64,000 nt of DNA from Corynebacterium pelargi. Its GTDB lineage: Bacteria; Actinomycetota; Actinomycetes; Mycobacteriales; Mycobacteriaceae. Positions within the stretch are counted from its first letter, which is position 1. Every line of letters starts with the position of its first letter. Made by a program: the position numbers and the translations under genes. Under the pieces are notes generated by a model. The model was not told the DNA's origin. It was given only the letters and a program-made list of their open reading frames with translations, and searched no databases. Location of the stretch: assembly GCF_014635485.1 (NCBI RefSeq), contig NZ_BMCX01000004.1, positions 124,001-188,000 on the forward strand, in the 5' to 3' direction. Below are positions 1 to 8,611 of this stretch, piece after piece.

Positions 1-625
1 GGAGGGTGGAATCCGGTGCGGCCTTGGCAATGCGCTGCACTCCCGTAGCGCCCTCAGCAGCGCAAACGGTGCCCTCGCCGATATCTTCGGCCTGTTCAAT
101 CCCGGAGTTGCGCTCACTGAGAAGCTGCGTATCGCCCGTGAGATAAGGGGTAGAGAAGAAAACCTGGTCTTGGCGGTCCCGAGTAATCGAGACTGAACGA
201 ATGACACAATCGACGTCTTGTTCTTCCAGCGCCTGGATCCAAGAGGCGGAATCCACAAAGCGAAACTCGACTTTTTCAGGATCACCAAAGATATCCCGAG
301 CAATTTCCTTTGCCAATGAGATTTCGAAACCACTGAGTTCCCCGGTCGCGGGGTCACGGAAGCTGAGAAGGTTCTGGGACTGATCCACGCCCACCACCAA
401 GCGGCCGCGTTTCTTGATCTCCGGAATATCCTGCTCATTTGGCCGAAGGGAACCCAAAAGATTGGAAGTAATCAGTTCGTGGTGGCGTATGTCGCCAGCA
501 GGAACTTCCACGGCGCCTTCCGGAAGTGGCAAGGCGGCCGGTGGATTGGGGGCTTCTTCAAGCGGGGCTTCTGGGGCGGCGCAGGCTACCAGCGCGCTGA
601 AAAGGATCGGCAACATGCGGCGCAT
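1..625 (-). CDS. glnH: GlnH-like glutamate/amino-acid-binding lipoprotein (3' end beyond window)
   Basis: The visible 208 codons encode the N-terminal part of a type 3 solute-binding protein. A short signal peptide ends in a lipobox (LVAC, Cys15), so the protein should be a lipoprotein on the outer face of the membrane. The binding fold then begins (RLVVGVDQSQ, GFEISLAKEIA, FFSTPYL). The ATG overlaps the stop codon of the upstream gene as TGATG, so the two are translationally coupled. In C. glutamicum the order glnX-glnH-pknG is known: GlnH senses amino acids outside the cell and, through GlnX and the kinase PknG, controls OdhI and 2-oxoglutarate dehydrogenase. The same order here supports the name. 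pknG would lie beyond base 1. Confidence 0.85.
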   Translation of the reverse strand, partial: MRRMLPILFSALVACAAPEAPLEEAPNPPAALPLPEGAVEVPAGDIRHHELITSNLLGSLRPNEQDIPEIKKRGRLVVGVDQSQNLLSFRDPATGELSGFEISLAKEIARDIFGDPEKVEFRFVDSASWIQALEEQDVDCVIRSVSITRDRQDQVFFSTPYLTGDTQLLSERNSGIEQAEDIGEGTVCAAEGATGVQRIAKAAPDSTL

Positions 626-2055
626 CAGAGGTACTCCTGAAGTCGGGGGCGAATACCAACCCACACGGCAATAATGGCAAGGCCAGTCATGATGAGCACA
701 CCAAGGCTCAGCAGCGAAGACGCCACAATGCCGCGCTCAATAAAGGAGCGGGTCGCGCTTCGCGTATCGCTAATGATGGAGGCGAGTGCCTGATCTAATT
801 GCTCAAAACTTTGGTCACGATCAGTGGTGGCACTCCAAGCAGAATCGAAATCGCCGGTACTGATTGCTTCTGCAATGCGCGTATGCTCCCTCGACCACTG
901 CTCGGCGGCATCGTGTGCGGTATCAATCAAGCCTTCGTTGTCTTTAGCCAAAGGGGAATGCGAAAAATCTTCTAAGGCGCTATCGACGTGCTTGAGCGCG
1001 GCATCGAAGCTTTGTTCCGAGTTCTGCAGCGATTGCCTGCGAACCAATGCGAGCGTTTCCGATGAAAGAGCCTGTTGGGCTGTAATGCGTGCGTCGGTAA
1101 GCGCCTCCATGGGGGCAATGGCCTGCTCATGGCCTCGCACCCCGGCCTGCCAGGTGACGATGCTGGCCGCCGCAGACCATGCGGTGACCACTCCCAGCAG
1201 GATCGTGGCGGCAAGGAAGCCGGCGTTGAGCCTTCTGCGCGTGGTGCGGGCAAGCCACAACTGCGCAAGAACGAGCCCCAATAACGTGATCCCAAGCCCG
1301 GCTAAGGGAATCAGGAGCGGGCGAGAAGCATGGTGTTGCTCCTGGGTCACTGTTTCGCCGGTGAGCGTGTAGAGCTCCGAAGCCGCCGGCAGGATTTGCT
1401 CGCGCATCAGCGTGGAAGCCTCAGACATATACGCCACGGCCACGGGGTTGCCCTGGCGGGCATTCGCGCGCGCGGTTTCCACCAAGCCCGCATATACCGG
1501 CAGCTTTTGCGAGATCGTGCCCACCAATTCCATGGGCCGGCCCTCGCTATCGTTCATGCCACCGGCTGTGGAAGCCACGGCCGCGGCGGCATCTTGAAGC
1601 GCCTGGTTATACTGCTGCCTCCGGCTTTCGGATCCTTCTGCGGAATTCACAAAATTGACGGTGGCCAGGGTATTCGCCAGCGATAAATCCGAATAGAGGG
1701 TGTGCGCGAGGTAGCTGACGGGTTCGGTGTTATTGACCAACGTGTCGAGCTCCGCGCGACGCTGCGCCGCGGTTTGCGCCATCGTCACACCAGTCACCAC
1801 CATCGCCACGGTTAGCAACACCACGATGGACGTCATTTTGCCGGGTGTGGTGGTGAGGTAGCGCCACAGTTTTTGAGCCCATGCCTTTGGGTACTTCACT
1901 GAGTCGTACCAAAGCTGCTGCCAGCGATTACGACGCTGGCGGCGATGGGCACTAATGCGATCGAGCCAGTGATCCTCGGTATCTTGATCCACCGCGGCAA
2001 CAGGGCTGAAGGACGTCGCAGGAAGCTTCGTGCGAAGCGTCGAGTGATCCTCCAT
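625..2055 (-). CDS. glnX: GlnX-like four-helix membrane sensor protein
   Basis: The 476-residue membrane protein has about 75 basic cytoplasmic residues, then a membrane segment near 75-95, an extracytoplasmic helical domain, a central pair of membrane helices near 250-305, a second helical outside domain, and a last membrane helix at the C-terminus. This layout and its position directly upstream of glnH fit GlnX, which relays GlnH ligand state to PknG. I chose the ATG at 2055 because GGAGG lies 7 nt upstream. A TTG at 2079 would add eight residues but has no comparable site. No enzymatic motif is visible, and identity rests on topology and synteny. Confidence 0.8.
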   Translation of the reverse strand: MEDHSTLRTKLPATSFSPVAAVDQDTEDHWLDRISAHRRQRRNRWQQLWYDSVKYPKAWAQKLWRYLTTTPGKMTSIVVLLTVAMVVTGVTMAQTAAQRRAELDTLVNNTEPVSYLAHTLYSDLSLANTLATVNFVNSAEGSESRRQQYNQALQDAAAAVASTAGGMNDSEGRPMELVGTISQKLPVYAGLVETARANARQGNPVAVAYMSEASTLMREQILPAASELYTLTGETVTQEQHHASRPLLIPLAGLGITLLGLVLAQLWLARTTRRRLNAGFLAATILLGVVTAWSAAASIVTWQAGVRGHEQAIAPMEALTDARITAQQALSSETLALVRRQSLQNSEQSFDAALKHVDSALEDFSHSPLAKDNEGLIDTAHDAAEQWSREHTRIAEAISTGDFDSAWSATTDRDQSFEQLDQALASIISDTRSATRSFIERGIVASSLLSLGVLIMTGLAIIAVWVGIRPRLQEYL

Positions 2056-2101
2056 CCGAAAACCTCCGTGATGTGACAATTGTGATAACCAATTTAGCAG
2101 C

Positions 2102-2107
2102 TACCAT
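2102..2107 (+). promoter_or_regulatory. -10 hexamer TACCAT, probable leaderless promoter of the Nudix gene
   Basis: TACCAT ends 8 nt before the ATG at 2116 and no properly spaced Shine-Dalgarno sequence is present, so transcription probably starts at or next to the start codon. Confidence 0.45.
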
Positions 2108-2115
2108 GAGGTGCT

Positions 2116-2631
2116 ATGGCTGGCGAAGGCAATGGATGGGCAGCAGGACCTGAAGGCATGCGGATGTGGGGTCGCTTCGGTGCCGCCGGCCTGTTCCTGG
2201 TCTACCAAGAGGGAAGCGATTTTCGCGTGCTCATGCAACACCGCGCCGCATGGACAAGCCAGGGCAACACCTGGGCGCTACCGGGTGGGGCCCGAGATTT
2301 GTGGGAAACCCCCGAAGAAGCCGCCGGCCGTGAAGCTTTTGAGGAAACCGGCATCCACCCATCGCAGTATTCGGTGCTGGGCTCAAAAATTACCGCAGGG
2401 CCATTTCCCGCAGATCCGCTCAGGCCAGAGCTCGCAGGCGACTGGAGCTACACCACGGTGCTCGGCCTTGCCCCCGAAGCGCTTGAAGTAGAAGCGAATG
2501 AGGAATCATTTGAGTTGCGATGGGTCGCAGCAAGCGAGGTGGAAACACTTGCGCTGCTACCTGCCTTTGCGCGCTCTTGGCCGCAGTTGCGCACCTGGGC
2601 TCAAAAGCTATTAAGCCAAGGCGGTAGCTAA
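2116..2631 (+). CDS. Nudix hydrolase
   Basis: The 171-residue protein carries a complete Nudix box near residues 59-82: a Gly at the start, then Glu, then the REAFEETGI core. This motif binds divalent metal and hydrolyses nucleoside diphosphates linked to another group. The substrate cannot be read from the sequence; dNTP clean-up or (p)ppGpp/NAD-type pyrophosphohydrolysis are options. The N-terminal block (GNGWA...RWGRFGAAGLFL-like) is the one usual in actinobacterial relatives, which favours the ATG at 2116 over internal ATGs at 2158 or 2164. It is divergent from glnX and overlaps the convergent symporter gene by 21 bp. Confidence 0.85.
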   Translation: MAGEGNGWAAGPEGMRMWGRFGAAGLFLVYQEGSDFRVLMQHRAAWTSQGNTWALPGGARDLWETPEEAAGREAFEETGIHPSQYSVLGSKITAGPFPADPLRPELAGDWSYTTVLGLAPEALEVEANEESFELRWVAASEVETLALLPAFARSWPQLRTWAQKLLSQGGS

Positions 2632-3555
2632 GCGCACCAAGAGACCTCGGATTGGTGGGATCAGCAGCACCACCAGTGTGCCAATCACGTTGTAGAGCAG
2701 ATGCACCAACGCCACCACCAAAGCAATCTCACGCAAGGGGCCGTCGAGAGCTAGGGCAGCCAGCACGGCGGTAAAGGTAGTGCCGATATTGGCGCCCAAG
2801 ACGATGGCGATGCTTCGCCGGCTGCTGAGCGCCCCGGAAGCTGCCACCCCGCAGGTGCAGGCAATGGTGGCGGCTGAAAGTTGCAACACCATGGTGCTGA
2901 GCACACCAATAGCCACTCCGGTGGTATCGCCAATATTCATGTCATGGCCCGTGCCGCGCAGCAGTCGAGCCGCGATGGCGCGGACACAAAACATCAGTGC
3001 AATCAGCCCGCCCACACTCAGCGCCATGGCGATCGGTTGGGCTGCGGTGCCGATGGAAAGCTCTAAGCCCGCATGCGGGGTTTCCGGCTGCGCAATCCAG
3101 CTAGCCAGGTGATAGAGCGGATGAAATACCAGCTCAATGGGCAAAAGCGTGGCGGCGCCGGCGAGGTTAAACAAGGCATGTTGCCAGGCCACGGTGCGCG
3201 CAGCAGAAGATCGCAGCACCAGGCTTAAGAGCATGGGTGTTAATACCGTGCCGATATTGGCGCCGAAGATCGCCGCAATCGCTGCCTGTGTGGGCAATTG
3301 AGAGGTAGCCACCAGATTCACAATGAGCACTGAGGCCAGGGAGGATGATTGCAGCATAATCGTCACGGCAATGCCCAACAGGAGGGCGAAGACCATGCTT
3401 TGCGGCTGGGCGAGTAAGTCGCGGCTGGTATCACTCAACAGCACGCCGAGGCTTTGGCTGAGTACCCCAAGGCACAAGGCCATAGCGCATAGGCAAGCAA
3501 GCAGCGCGCCGTAGAGTGCCGCCTGCCCCAAGCGTGTGAGCGATATTTCATCCAT
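2611..3555 (-). CDS. Na/Pi-cotransporter family protein
   Basis: The 314-residue polytopic protein shows the internal duplication of the Na+/Pi-cotransporter II family. The first half has a Gln-Ser-Ser-Ser motif (MLQSSSLASV) followed by IFGANIGTVLTP; the second half has LQLSAATIA followed by VLGANIGTTFTAV. The protein lacks the C-terminal PhoU-like domain found in longer relatives. It should move phosphate or another anion with sodium across the membrane, but direction and substrate are unknown. It stands alone on the minus strand, divergent from the MFS gene by about 66 bp, and its 3' end overlaps the Nudix gene. Confidence 0.82.
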   Translation of the reverse strand: MDEISLTRLGQAALYGALLACLCAMALCLGVLSQSLGVLLSDTSRDLLAQPQSMVFALLLGIAVTIMLQSSSLASVLIVNLVATSQLPTQAAIAAIFGANIGTVLTPMLLSLVLRSSAARTVAWQHALFNLAGAATLLPIELVFHPLYHLASWIAQPETPHAGLELSIGTAAQPIAMALSVGGLIALMFCVRAIAARLLRGTGHDMNIGDTTGVAIGVLSTMVLQLSAATIACTCGVAASGALSSRRSIAIVLGANIGTTFTAVLAALALDGPLREIALVVALVHLLYNVIGTLVVLLIPPIRGLLVRLATALA

Positions 3556-3621
3556 GCCGCTTCATATTCTTACATGCGCCAAGGAGTAGCGTGGAAAACT
3601 CCCCACGTATGAAAGGCGGCG

Positions 3622-4821
3622 TTGTTGCGCGAATCTAGGATTAGTACCGGTCTTCTTGCAGGCCTAGCCCTGCTCATGGCCTCGGGGCCATTTGCAATCG
3701 ACATGTATTTGCCCACATTGCCGGCACTGGCAAAGGACCTGCGTACCCCCGAAAGTTCAGTGCAGCTCACCCTCACTGCATTCATGGTGGGCATGGCGCT
3801 CGGCCAGCTCATCGTGGGCACCATCTCTGATGCTTTGGGCAGAAGGCGTCTTTTGCTCGTGGGTGCCTTATTGAGTCTCATCTCCTGCATTGCCTGCGCT
3901 CTCACCCCGGGCATCGGCATACTCGTCGCCGCGCGTTTATTGCACGGCCTCGGTTCCGGTGCCTGCGTGGTGTTGGCGCGAGCCATCGTGCCTGATCTCG
4001 CCCGAGGCGCAGAGGCAGCGAAGGCATTCACCTTGATGATGGTGATTCAATCAGTAGCGCCAGTGGCAGCGCCGGTACTCGGTGGCGTCTTGGCCTCGCC
4101 CATTGGTTGGCGGGGCATCTTTTGGGTGCTCGTGGCTTTTTCTGCTCTGCAGGTCTTGGTGGTGTGGCGAGGCATTCCCGAGACTCGCCACCAGCGCGCG
4201 CCGCTTCGGATCCGTCCGGTGCTCTCGAATTTCCGCACCGTGCTAGCGAATCGACGTTTCGTGCAGATGCTCCTGGCCTTTTCCTTCGGCTTCGGCTCCA
4301 TGTTCAGCTACATCTCCGCCTCGTCCTTTGTGATCCAAGACGTGATGGGCTTGAGCGTCCACATCTACACCCTTTGCTTTGCGGGCAATGCTTTAGGTTT
4401 GATGCTCACCGGTTTGCTAAATAACCGCCTCATCGACCGTTTCCGCCAAATCACCTTGTTGCGCGCCGGGCTGAGCGTGTTATTGCTGGCCAATATCTCC
4501 CTGGTGGCGATCACGCTGTTGGGCATGGCTCCGCTGTTGTATTTCCCGGCCCTGTTCTTCTGCGTGGCGCCACTTCCGATGGTGATGGGCAACGCCTTTT
4601 CTATGGGCACAGATGAGGTGCGCGAATACGCAGGATCCGCCTCTTCCCTCATGGGTTTTGTGCAATTCCTCGTTGCGGGAATCGCCACCATGTTGGTGGG
4701 AATCGGCGGAAATATGGCGCTATCGATGGGGCTGAGCATGGCGCTGATGAGCGCGATCGCCTTCTTCGCTAGTATGCGAGTGCCTGAAGCTGATCCAGGT
4801 ACTGCTTCCTCTCGCGTTTAA
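3622..4821 (+). CDS. MFS drug-resistance transporter, Bcr/CflA type
   Basis: The 399-residue protein has 12 predicted membrane segments. The first loop carries FAIDMYLPTLPAL, the hallmark of the Bcr/CflA (DHA1) exporters, and the loop 2-3 motif GTISDALGRRR is the MFS motif A. It should export small hydrophobic compounds by proton antiport. No ATG starts the frame: I use the TTG at 3622, preceded by GAAAGG with 5-nt spacing. An ATG at 3609 is out of frame and stops after nine codons. The 3' end overlaps the convergent PrsW-like gene by 53 bp. Confidence 0.85.
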   Translation: MLRESRISTGLLAGLALLMASGPFAIDMYLPTLPALAKDLRTPESSVQLTLTAFMVGMALGQLIVGTISDALGRRRLLLVGALLSLISCIACALTPGIGILVAARLLHGLGSGACVVLARAIVPDLARGAEAAKAFTLMMVIQSVAPVAAPVLGGVLASPIGWRGIFWVLVAFSALQVLVVWRGIPETRHQRAPLRIRPVLSNFRTVLANRRFVQMLLAFSFGFGSMFSYISASSFVIQDVMGLSVHIYTLCFAGNALGLMLTGLLNNRLIDRFRQITLLRAGLSVLLLANISLVAITLLGMAPLLYFPALFFCVAPLPMVMGNAFSMGTDEVREYAGSASSLMGFVQFLVAGIATMLVGIGGNMALSMGLSMALMSAIAFFASMRVPEADPGTASSRV

Positions 4822-5767
4822 CCTGCTTCTTATCGCTTCCCTTCAGAGCTTTTCGACGTTGCTTGCGTGGCGCAATTGCTGCCGCCACGGCAGGCTCTGG
4901 CTGGGGAAGCTTTTCGCTTGCCTGCTTGAGGTAGCGTCGCTCTTCTTTGAGCACATAGCGCAGCACGAAGGAGAAAATGACCAGGAAGATGATGATCTTT
5001 ATGGCCATGAGCAGGAGGCCAAGGTCTTCTCCAAGTGGAGCGTTCCACACAAAGTGCACGCCCCAGCCCAGCAGGAAGAAGCCGAGGAAAGCGCCGATGC
5101 GGGCCCCAAGCGAACGTTGCTTGATGCTTCTGCCAAGGGCAATGGCAACGCCGACGCCAATGATGCCGGTATAAAGCCAGTGCGAGGCGATGCCGACCAG
5201 GCTTCGCACAATGGTCACACCGAGCGCGCCCTGCAAATTGCTATTCGCATCCGCAGTGGCCAGGTTGGCGGCGTAGGAGACATTTTCAAAGATCTGGAAT
5301 CCCAGGCCGATGAAAGCACCCACGAGCAGCCCATGCATGGGGCGCAGCATCGTTTTCGAGGCGATGAGCATAATCAGGAAAACGCCAAGCATTTTCGACC
5401 ACTCTTCGCTGGTCGGCCCAGCGGCAGCGGCACCCCAGGCAGCGCCCACACCCTGGGGCAAGAGATCTGCGGTGATCCTGACGATGTGCTCATTGGCGTG
5501 AACGCCTAGCCAGGTGGGCACCGTGGCGCCAAACACCATGGCCAGCAGGAGCACCCACGGCCTGCGGCTGCGGTAGGGGTCGGTGAGCAAAATGATGGCG
5601 GCAAAAATTGCCAAGGTGAGGGCGAAGAGTGGGGCAAGCGTCCACAGTGATTCGCTGGCGGCTTGGAAGGATTGGGCAACGGCAATGCTCACTCCGGCCG
5701 TGCCGAGGGCGACGGCGACAACGAATACCCACCAGGTCCAGGCTTGAGGCCTAAAGAACTCGTGCAT
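4769..5767 (-). CDS. PrsW-like intramembrane protease family protein
   Basis: The 332-residue membrane protein has about eight hydrophobic segments and the conserved motifs of the PrsW/CPBP superfamily: a Glu-Glu pair (EEWSKMLG), an FENVSYA motif, and His residues in SHWLYTG and VHFVWN. PrsW in Bacillus cleaves an anti-sigma factor; members in actinobacteria have unknown targets. The C-terminal 45 residues are strongly basic and probably cytoplasmic. The ATG overlaps the stop of the upstream small gene as TAATG, so the two form a coupled pair. Confidence 0.8.
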   Translation of the reverse strand: MHEFFRPQAWTWWVFVVAVALGTAGVSIAVAQSFQAASESLWTLAPLFALTLAIFAAIILLTDPYRSRRPWVLLLAMVFGATVPTWLGVHANEHIVRITADLLPQGVGAAWGAAAAGPTSEEWSKMLGVFLIMLIASKTMLRPMHGLLVGAFIGLGFQIFENVSYAANLATADANSNLQGALGVTIVRSLVGIASHWLYTGIIGVGVAIALGRSIKQRSLGARIGAFLGFFLLGWGVHFVWNAPLGEDLGLLLMAIKIIIFLVIFSFVLRYVLKEERRYLKQASEKLPQPEPAVAAAIAPRKQRRKALKGSDKKQVKRERKQYLDQLQALAY

Positions 5768-6315
5768 TATGCCTCCTTTTGGATGCTGATCGAATCAATT
5801 AGCGGCTGGATATCTGGGGCATTGTCTGGGTCGGCAGCAAGGTTATACACCAACACCATCTCGCCATCTTTTTCTACAAAACCGCATTCGCCACCGTGTT
5901 GATCGGAAGCGCGGAAAACATAGCAGCTTCGGCCCTTGAGACCCTTAGCCGTCTCGATTGGCTCGCCGTCGTAGGCCAGGGCAATGCCAGCGCGGTCGAG
6001 CTCGGCGGCTTTTCTGCGTGCGGAGTTATCAAAGTCCTTGACGTCGCTGACAACCTCCACGTCGATGGTGGAACCGTCGTCGTCAAGCAAAGTGATACCG
6101 CTGGCAGCGGTTTGGTGCTGGACGCGCCAATCCTGCGGTGGGGTGAAGGTGGCGGTGGCCGTGGCGGATTCCACTTCGAGGGTGGAGGCCGGATCTTCGG
6201 TGGCGGTGGGCACTGCTTGGTTGATCAGTGCGGGCACAGACCACGTGGCAGCGAGGCCAAGAGTAATCAGCAGCGCAGGTAAGAACTGCTGTGATGGAAA
6301 CGTTTTCTTTCTCAC
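5767..6315 (-). CDS. Membrane-anchored secreted protein of unknown function
   Basis: The 182-residue protein has one N-terminal hydrophobic segment (about 12-30; FLPALLITLGLAATW) that can act as signal anchor, then a Thr/Ala-rich stretch and a small globular domain with two Cys residues (RSCYVF and GECGF) that may pair. I do not recognise a family. It starts with GTG (no ATG in reach) 16 bp after cls, and is coupled to the PrsW-like gene downstream. Co-transcription with a membrane protease makes it a possible substrate or regulator, which is inference only. Confidence 0.6.
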   Translation of the reverse strand: MRKKTFPSQQFLPALLITLGLAATWSVPALINQAVPTATEDPASTLEVESATATATFTPPQDWRVQHQTAASGITLLDDDGSTIDVEVVSDVKDFDNSARRKAAELDRAGIALAYDGEPIETAKGLKGRSCYVFRASDQHGGECGFVEKDGEMVLVYNLAADPDNAPDIQPLIDSISIQKEA

Positions 6316-6331
6316 TTGAAAAGATGCTGCA

Positions 6332-7828
6332 CTACTGCAGTGCGGAGGTCAAGCGCATAATGTTGTCGACATATCGACGAACGATGCCGCGCTGATTCCA
6401 CTCATCGAGGGTGAGCACCGTTGAGCTTTGCTTATATTCCTCGGTGAGTTCCGTGAGCTGATCAATCAGGTTGCCGCGGGCCATGAGCAAGGTCACTTCA
6501 TAGTTGAGGCCGAAGCTTCGCATATCCATATTGGAAGAGCCCATCGCACCCACGGCACCGCCACCGGCCTCGCGCTCTGGATCGGCCAGCACAAACTTTG
6601 AATGCAGCACCGTCGGCGCAGCATAGCGATAGATTTTCACCCCGGCCTCTAACAGCGCCTGATAGTAGCTCGATTGGGCGTGGCTGACCATAAACTGATC
6701 GCCCTTTTCGCTCACATACAGCTCTACTTCCACGCCGCGATAGCAGGCGCTGGTTACCGCCTCCATCATCGATTCATCGGGAATGAAGTATGGCGAGCAC
6801 ATCACCAGACGCTCCTTGGCGTGGTGAATGATCGAATTGAATAGGCGCAAATTCGGCTCGGTGGTGTATCCGGGGCCCGAGGGCACAAGCTGGAGCACAT
6901 TCACATCGGACTTATTGTGCTCGGGCAACTGCGGGTTCGGTGGGCGCTCGCCAGAATCGAGCAGTTCTTCGGACTCCAAGTACCAGTCCACCGCAAAGAC
7001 CACGTCCATGGCAGAAACCACCGGGCCCGAAAGCTCCACCATTACGTCTTTCCAGTGCCTGCCGGCCTTGATATTGCCCTTGAGCAGGTAGGAGGAGTCG
7101 ATCATGTTTTGTGAGCCCATGAAGCCCAATTTGCCGTCGATGATGAGCATCTTGCGGTGATTGCGCAGATCCGGGCGGCGGAAACGCCAACGCCAAGGCT
7201 GCAAGGGGAGCATGAGATGCCATTCCACACCAATGGCGCTGAGCCTTTTGCCCAGTTTGCGATACCCGGGGTATTTCCACGATCCCACTTGGTCGAAAAG
7301 CAGGCGCACCTTCACCCCGCGCTGCACCGCGCGCTCCAGGGCTCTAAAGAAGACGTCGGTGGTATCGTCCCAGGCCATGATGTAGATCTCTACATGCACA
7401 TAGTCCTTGGCCTCATCCACGGCATGAGCCATGCGCGTAATCGAGGCCTCGTACTCGGGCAGAAGGCCATGATTTACGCCAGTTACCGCGGGCAGACCCG
7501 TGAGCGTGCGATTCAGGCGAATCATCGACTCCAGCTCATCGTTAATTTTTGCATGAGGTGGAAAATCGGGAATGGAGTCCTGCTTTTCATGGATCTCCGC
7601 CAAAGCCTCTAACTGCACCTTGTGGCGCCGCCTATTGATATAGGGGCTGCCCATGAGCAGGAATAGCGGCAGGCCCACGAAGGGCAGAAGCAAAATGGCC
7701 AATAGCCACGCGGTAGAAGAACTTGGCCTACGTCCTTCGGGCACGAAGCCAATGGCAATGATCTTGATGGAGTAATCAATGATCAGGCCGATGGTTTGCC
7801 AGTTGGCGATATCGATATGCCAATTCAT
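6332..7828 (-). CDS. cls: Cardiolipin synthase (phospholipase D family)
   Basis: The 498-residue protein has two N-terminal membrane helices followed by two phospholipase D catalytic motifs. The first is HRKMLIIDGKLGFMGSQN, the second HSKFVLADPE followed by GSSNMDMRS. The pair forms one active site that condenses phosphatidylglycerol to cardiolipin at the inner membrane face. The length is normal for bacterial cardiolipin synthases. The ATG overlaps the stop of xthA by 4 bp. Actinobacteria also use a CDP-alcohol-type enzyme for cardiolipin, so the in vivo product remains to be confirmed. Confidence 0.88.
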   Translation of the reverse strand: MNWHIDIANWQTIGLIIDYSIKIIAIGFVPEGRRPSSSTAWLLAILLLPFVGLPLFLLMGSPYINRRRHKVQLEALAEIHEKQDSIPDFPPHAKINDELESMIRLNRTLTGLPAVTGVNHGLLPEYEASITRMAHAVDEAKDYVHVEIYIMAWDDTTDVFFRALERAVQRGVKVRLLFDQVGSWKYPGYRKLGKRLSAIGVEWHLMLPLQPWRWRFRRPDLRNHRKMLIIDGKLGFMGSQNMIDSSYLLKGNIKAGRHWKDVMVELSGPVVSAMDVVFAVDWYLESEELLDSGERPPNPQLPEHNKSDVNVLQLVPSGPGYTTEPNLRLFNSIIHHAKERLVMCSPYFIPDESMMEAVTSACYRGVEVELYVSEKGDQFMVSHAQSSYYQALLEAGVKIYRYAAPTVLHSKFVLADPEREAGGGAVGAMGSSNMDMRSFGLNYEVTLLMARGNLIDQLTELTEEYKQSSTVLTLDEWNQRGIVRRYVDNIMRLTSALQ

Positions 7829-8607
7829 TCGCGAACCTCATAATCAACCACCACCGGTGCATGATCAGACGCGCCCTTGCCGCTTCGCTCTTCGACGTCG
7901 ATAAAGGCATGCGTGGGCTCAAGTTGCTTGCTGGCAAGCTGGAAATCGATCAGCATCCCCTCATTCTTGCCAAAGCGCCCAGCTTTATAGTCCCAATAGC
8001 TATAGCCTTCTAGGGGGCTCGTGACCCGCAGGCCGGTATCGAGCAAATGCTCAAAGGCCTGGCGCTCAGGTTCGGTGACGTGGGTGAGGCCATCAAAGAC
8101 GCGGATATCCCACACATCTTGATCGCGCGGGGCAATATTGAAATCGCCAAGCAACACCGTGGGCGTGCCTAATTCCTGGCCAATAAATGCCCCCAGGTGA
8201 TACAGCCAGCGCAGCTTGTAGTCGTAGTGGGGATCGGCAATCGCGCGCCCATTTGGCACATAGAGGCTCCAGATCCTCACCCCACCACACAGCGCACCAA
8301 TCGCGCGAGCCTCAATGTTTTGTGGGGCAAGGGGATCCTTGGCAAAGCCAGGCTGGTTGGGGAAATGCGTCTGCACATCCTCGATGCCCACCCGCGAAAG
8401 AATCGCCACACCATTCCACTGATTGAGGCCAACATGCGCGACCTCATAGCCAAGAGCTTCAAAGCGCTCGCGCGGAAACTGCTCGTCGGTGCATTTCGTT
8501 TCCTGGACGGCGAGAACATCCACGTCCTGTCGGCGCAGGAAATCCACCATGCGGTCTGCCCTCGTGCGGGCAGAATTGACGTTCCAATTGGCTATGCGCA
8601 TAGCCAA
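7825..8607 (-). CDS. xthA: Exodeoxyribonuclease III
   Basis: The 260-residue protein has every motif of the ExoIII/AP endonuclease family in order: ANWNVNSAR at the N-terminus, LAVQETKC with the metal-binding Glu, LGDFNIAPRD and the C-terminal SDHAPVVVD with the catalytic His. It cleaves DNA at abasic sites and removes 3' blocks in base excision repair. It lies 4 bp after the GNAT gene and overlaps cls by 4 bp, and the def-GNAT-xthA-cls order is shared with other corynebacteria. Confidence 0.92.
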   Translation of the reverse strand: MAMRIANWNVNSARTRADRMVDFLRRQDVDVLAVQETKCTDEQFPRERFEALGYEVAHVGLNQWNGVAILSRVGIEDVQTHFPNQPGFAKDPLAPQNIEARAIGALCGGVRIWSLYVPNGRAIADPHYDYKLRWLYHLGAFIGQELGTPTVLLGDFNIAPRDQDVWDIRVFDGLTHVTEPERQAFEHLLDTGLRVTSPLEGYSYWDYKAGRFGKNEGMLIDFQLASKQLEPTHAFIDVEERSGKGASDHAPVVVDYEVRE

Positions 8608-8611
8608 TACT

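Noticed and set aside
2066-2085. TGTGACAATTGTGATA as a GlxR (CRP-type) site upstream of glnX
   Set aside because: The second half reads TGATA rather than TCACA, so the required symmetry is missing.
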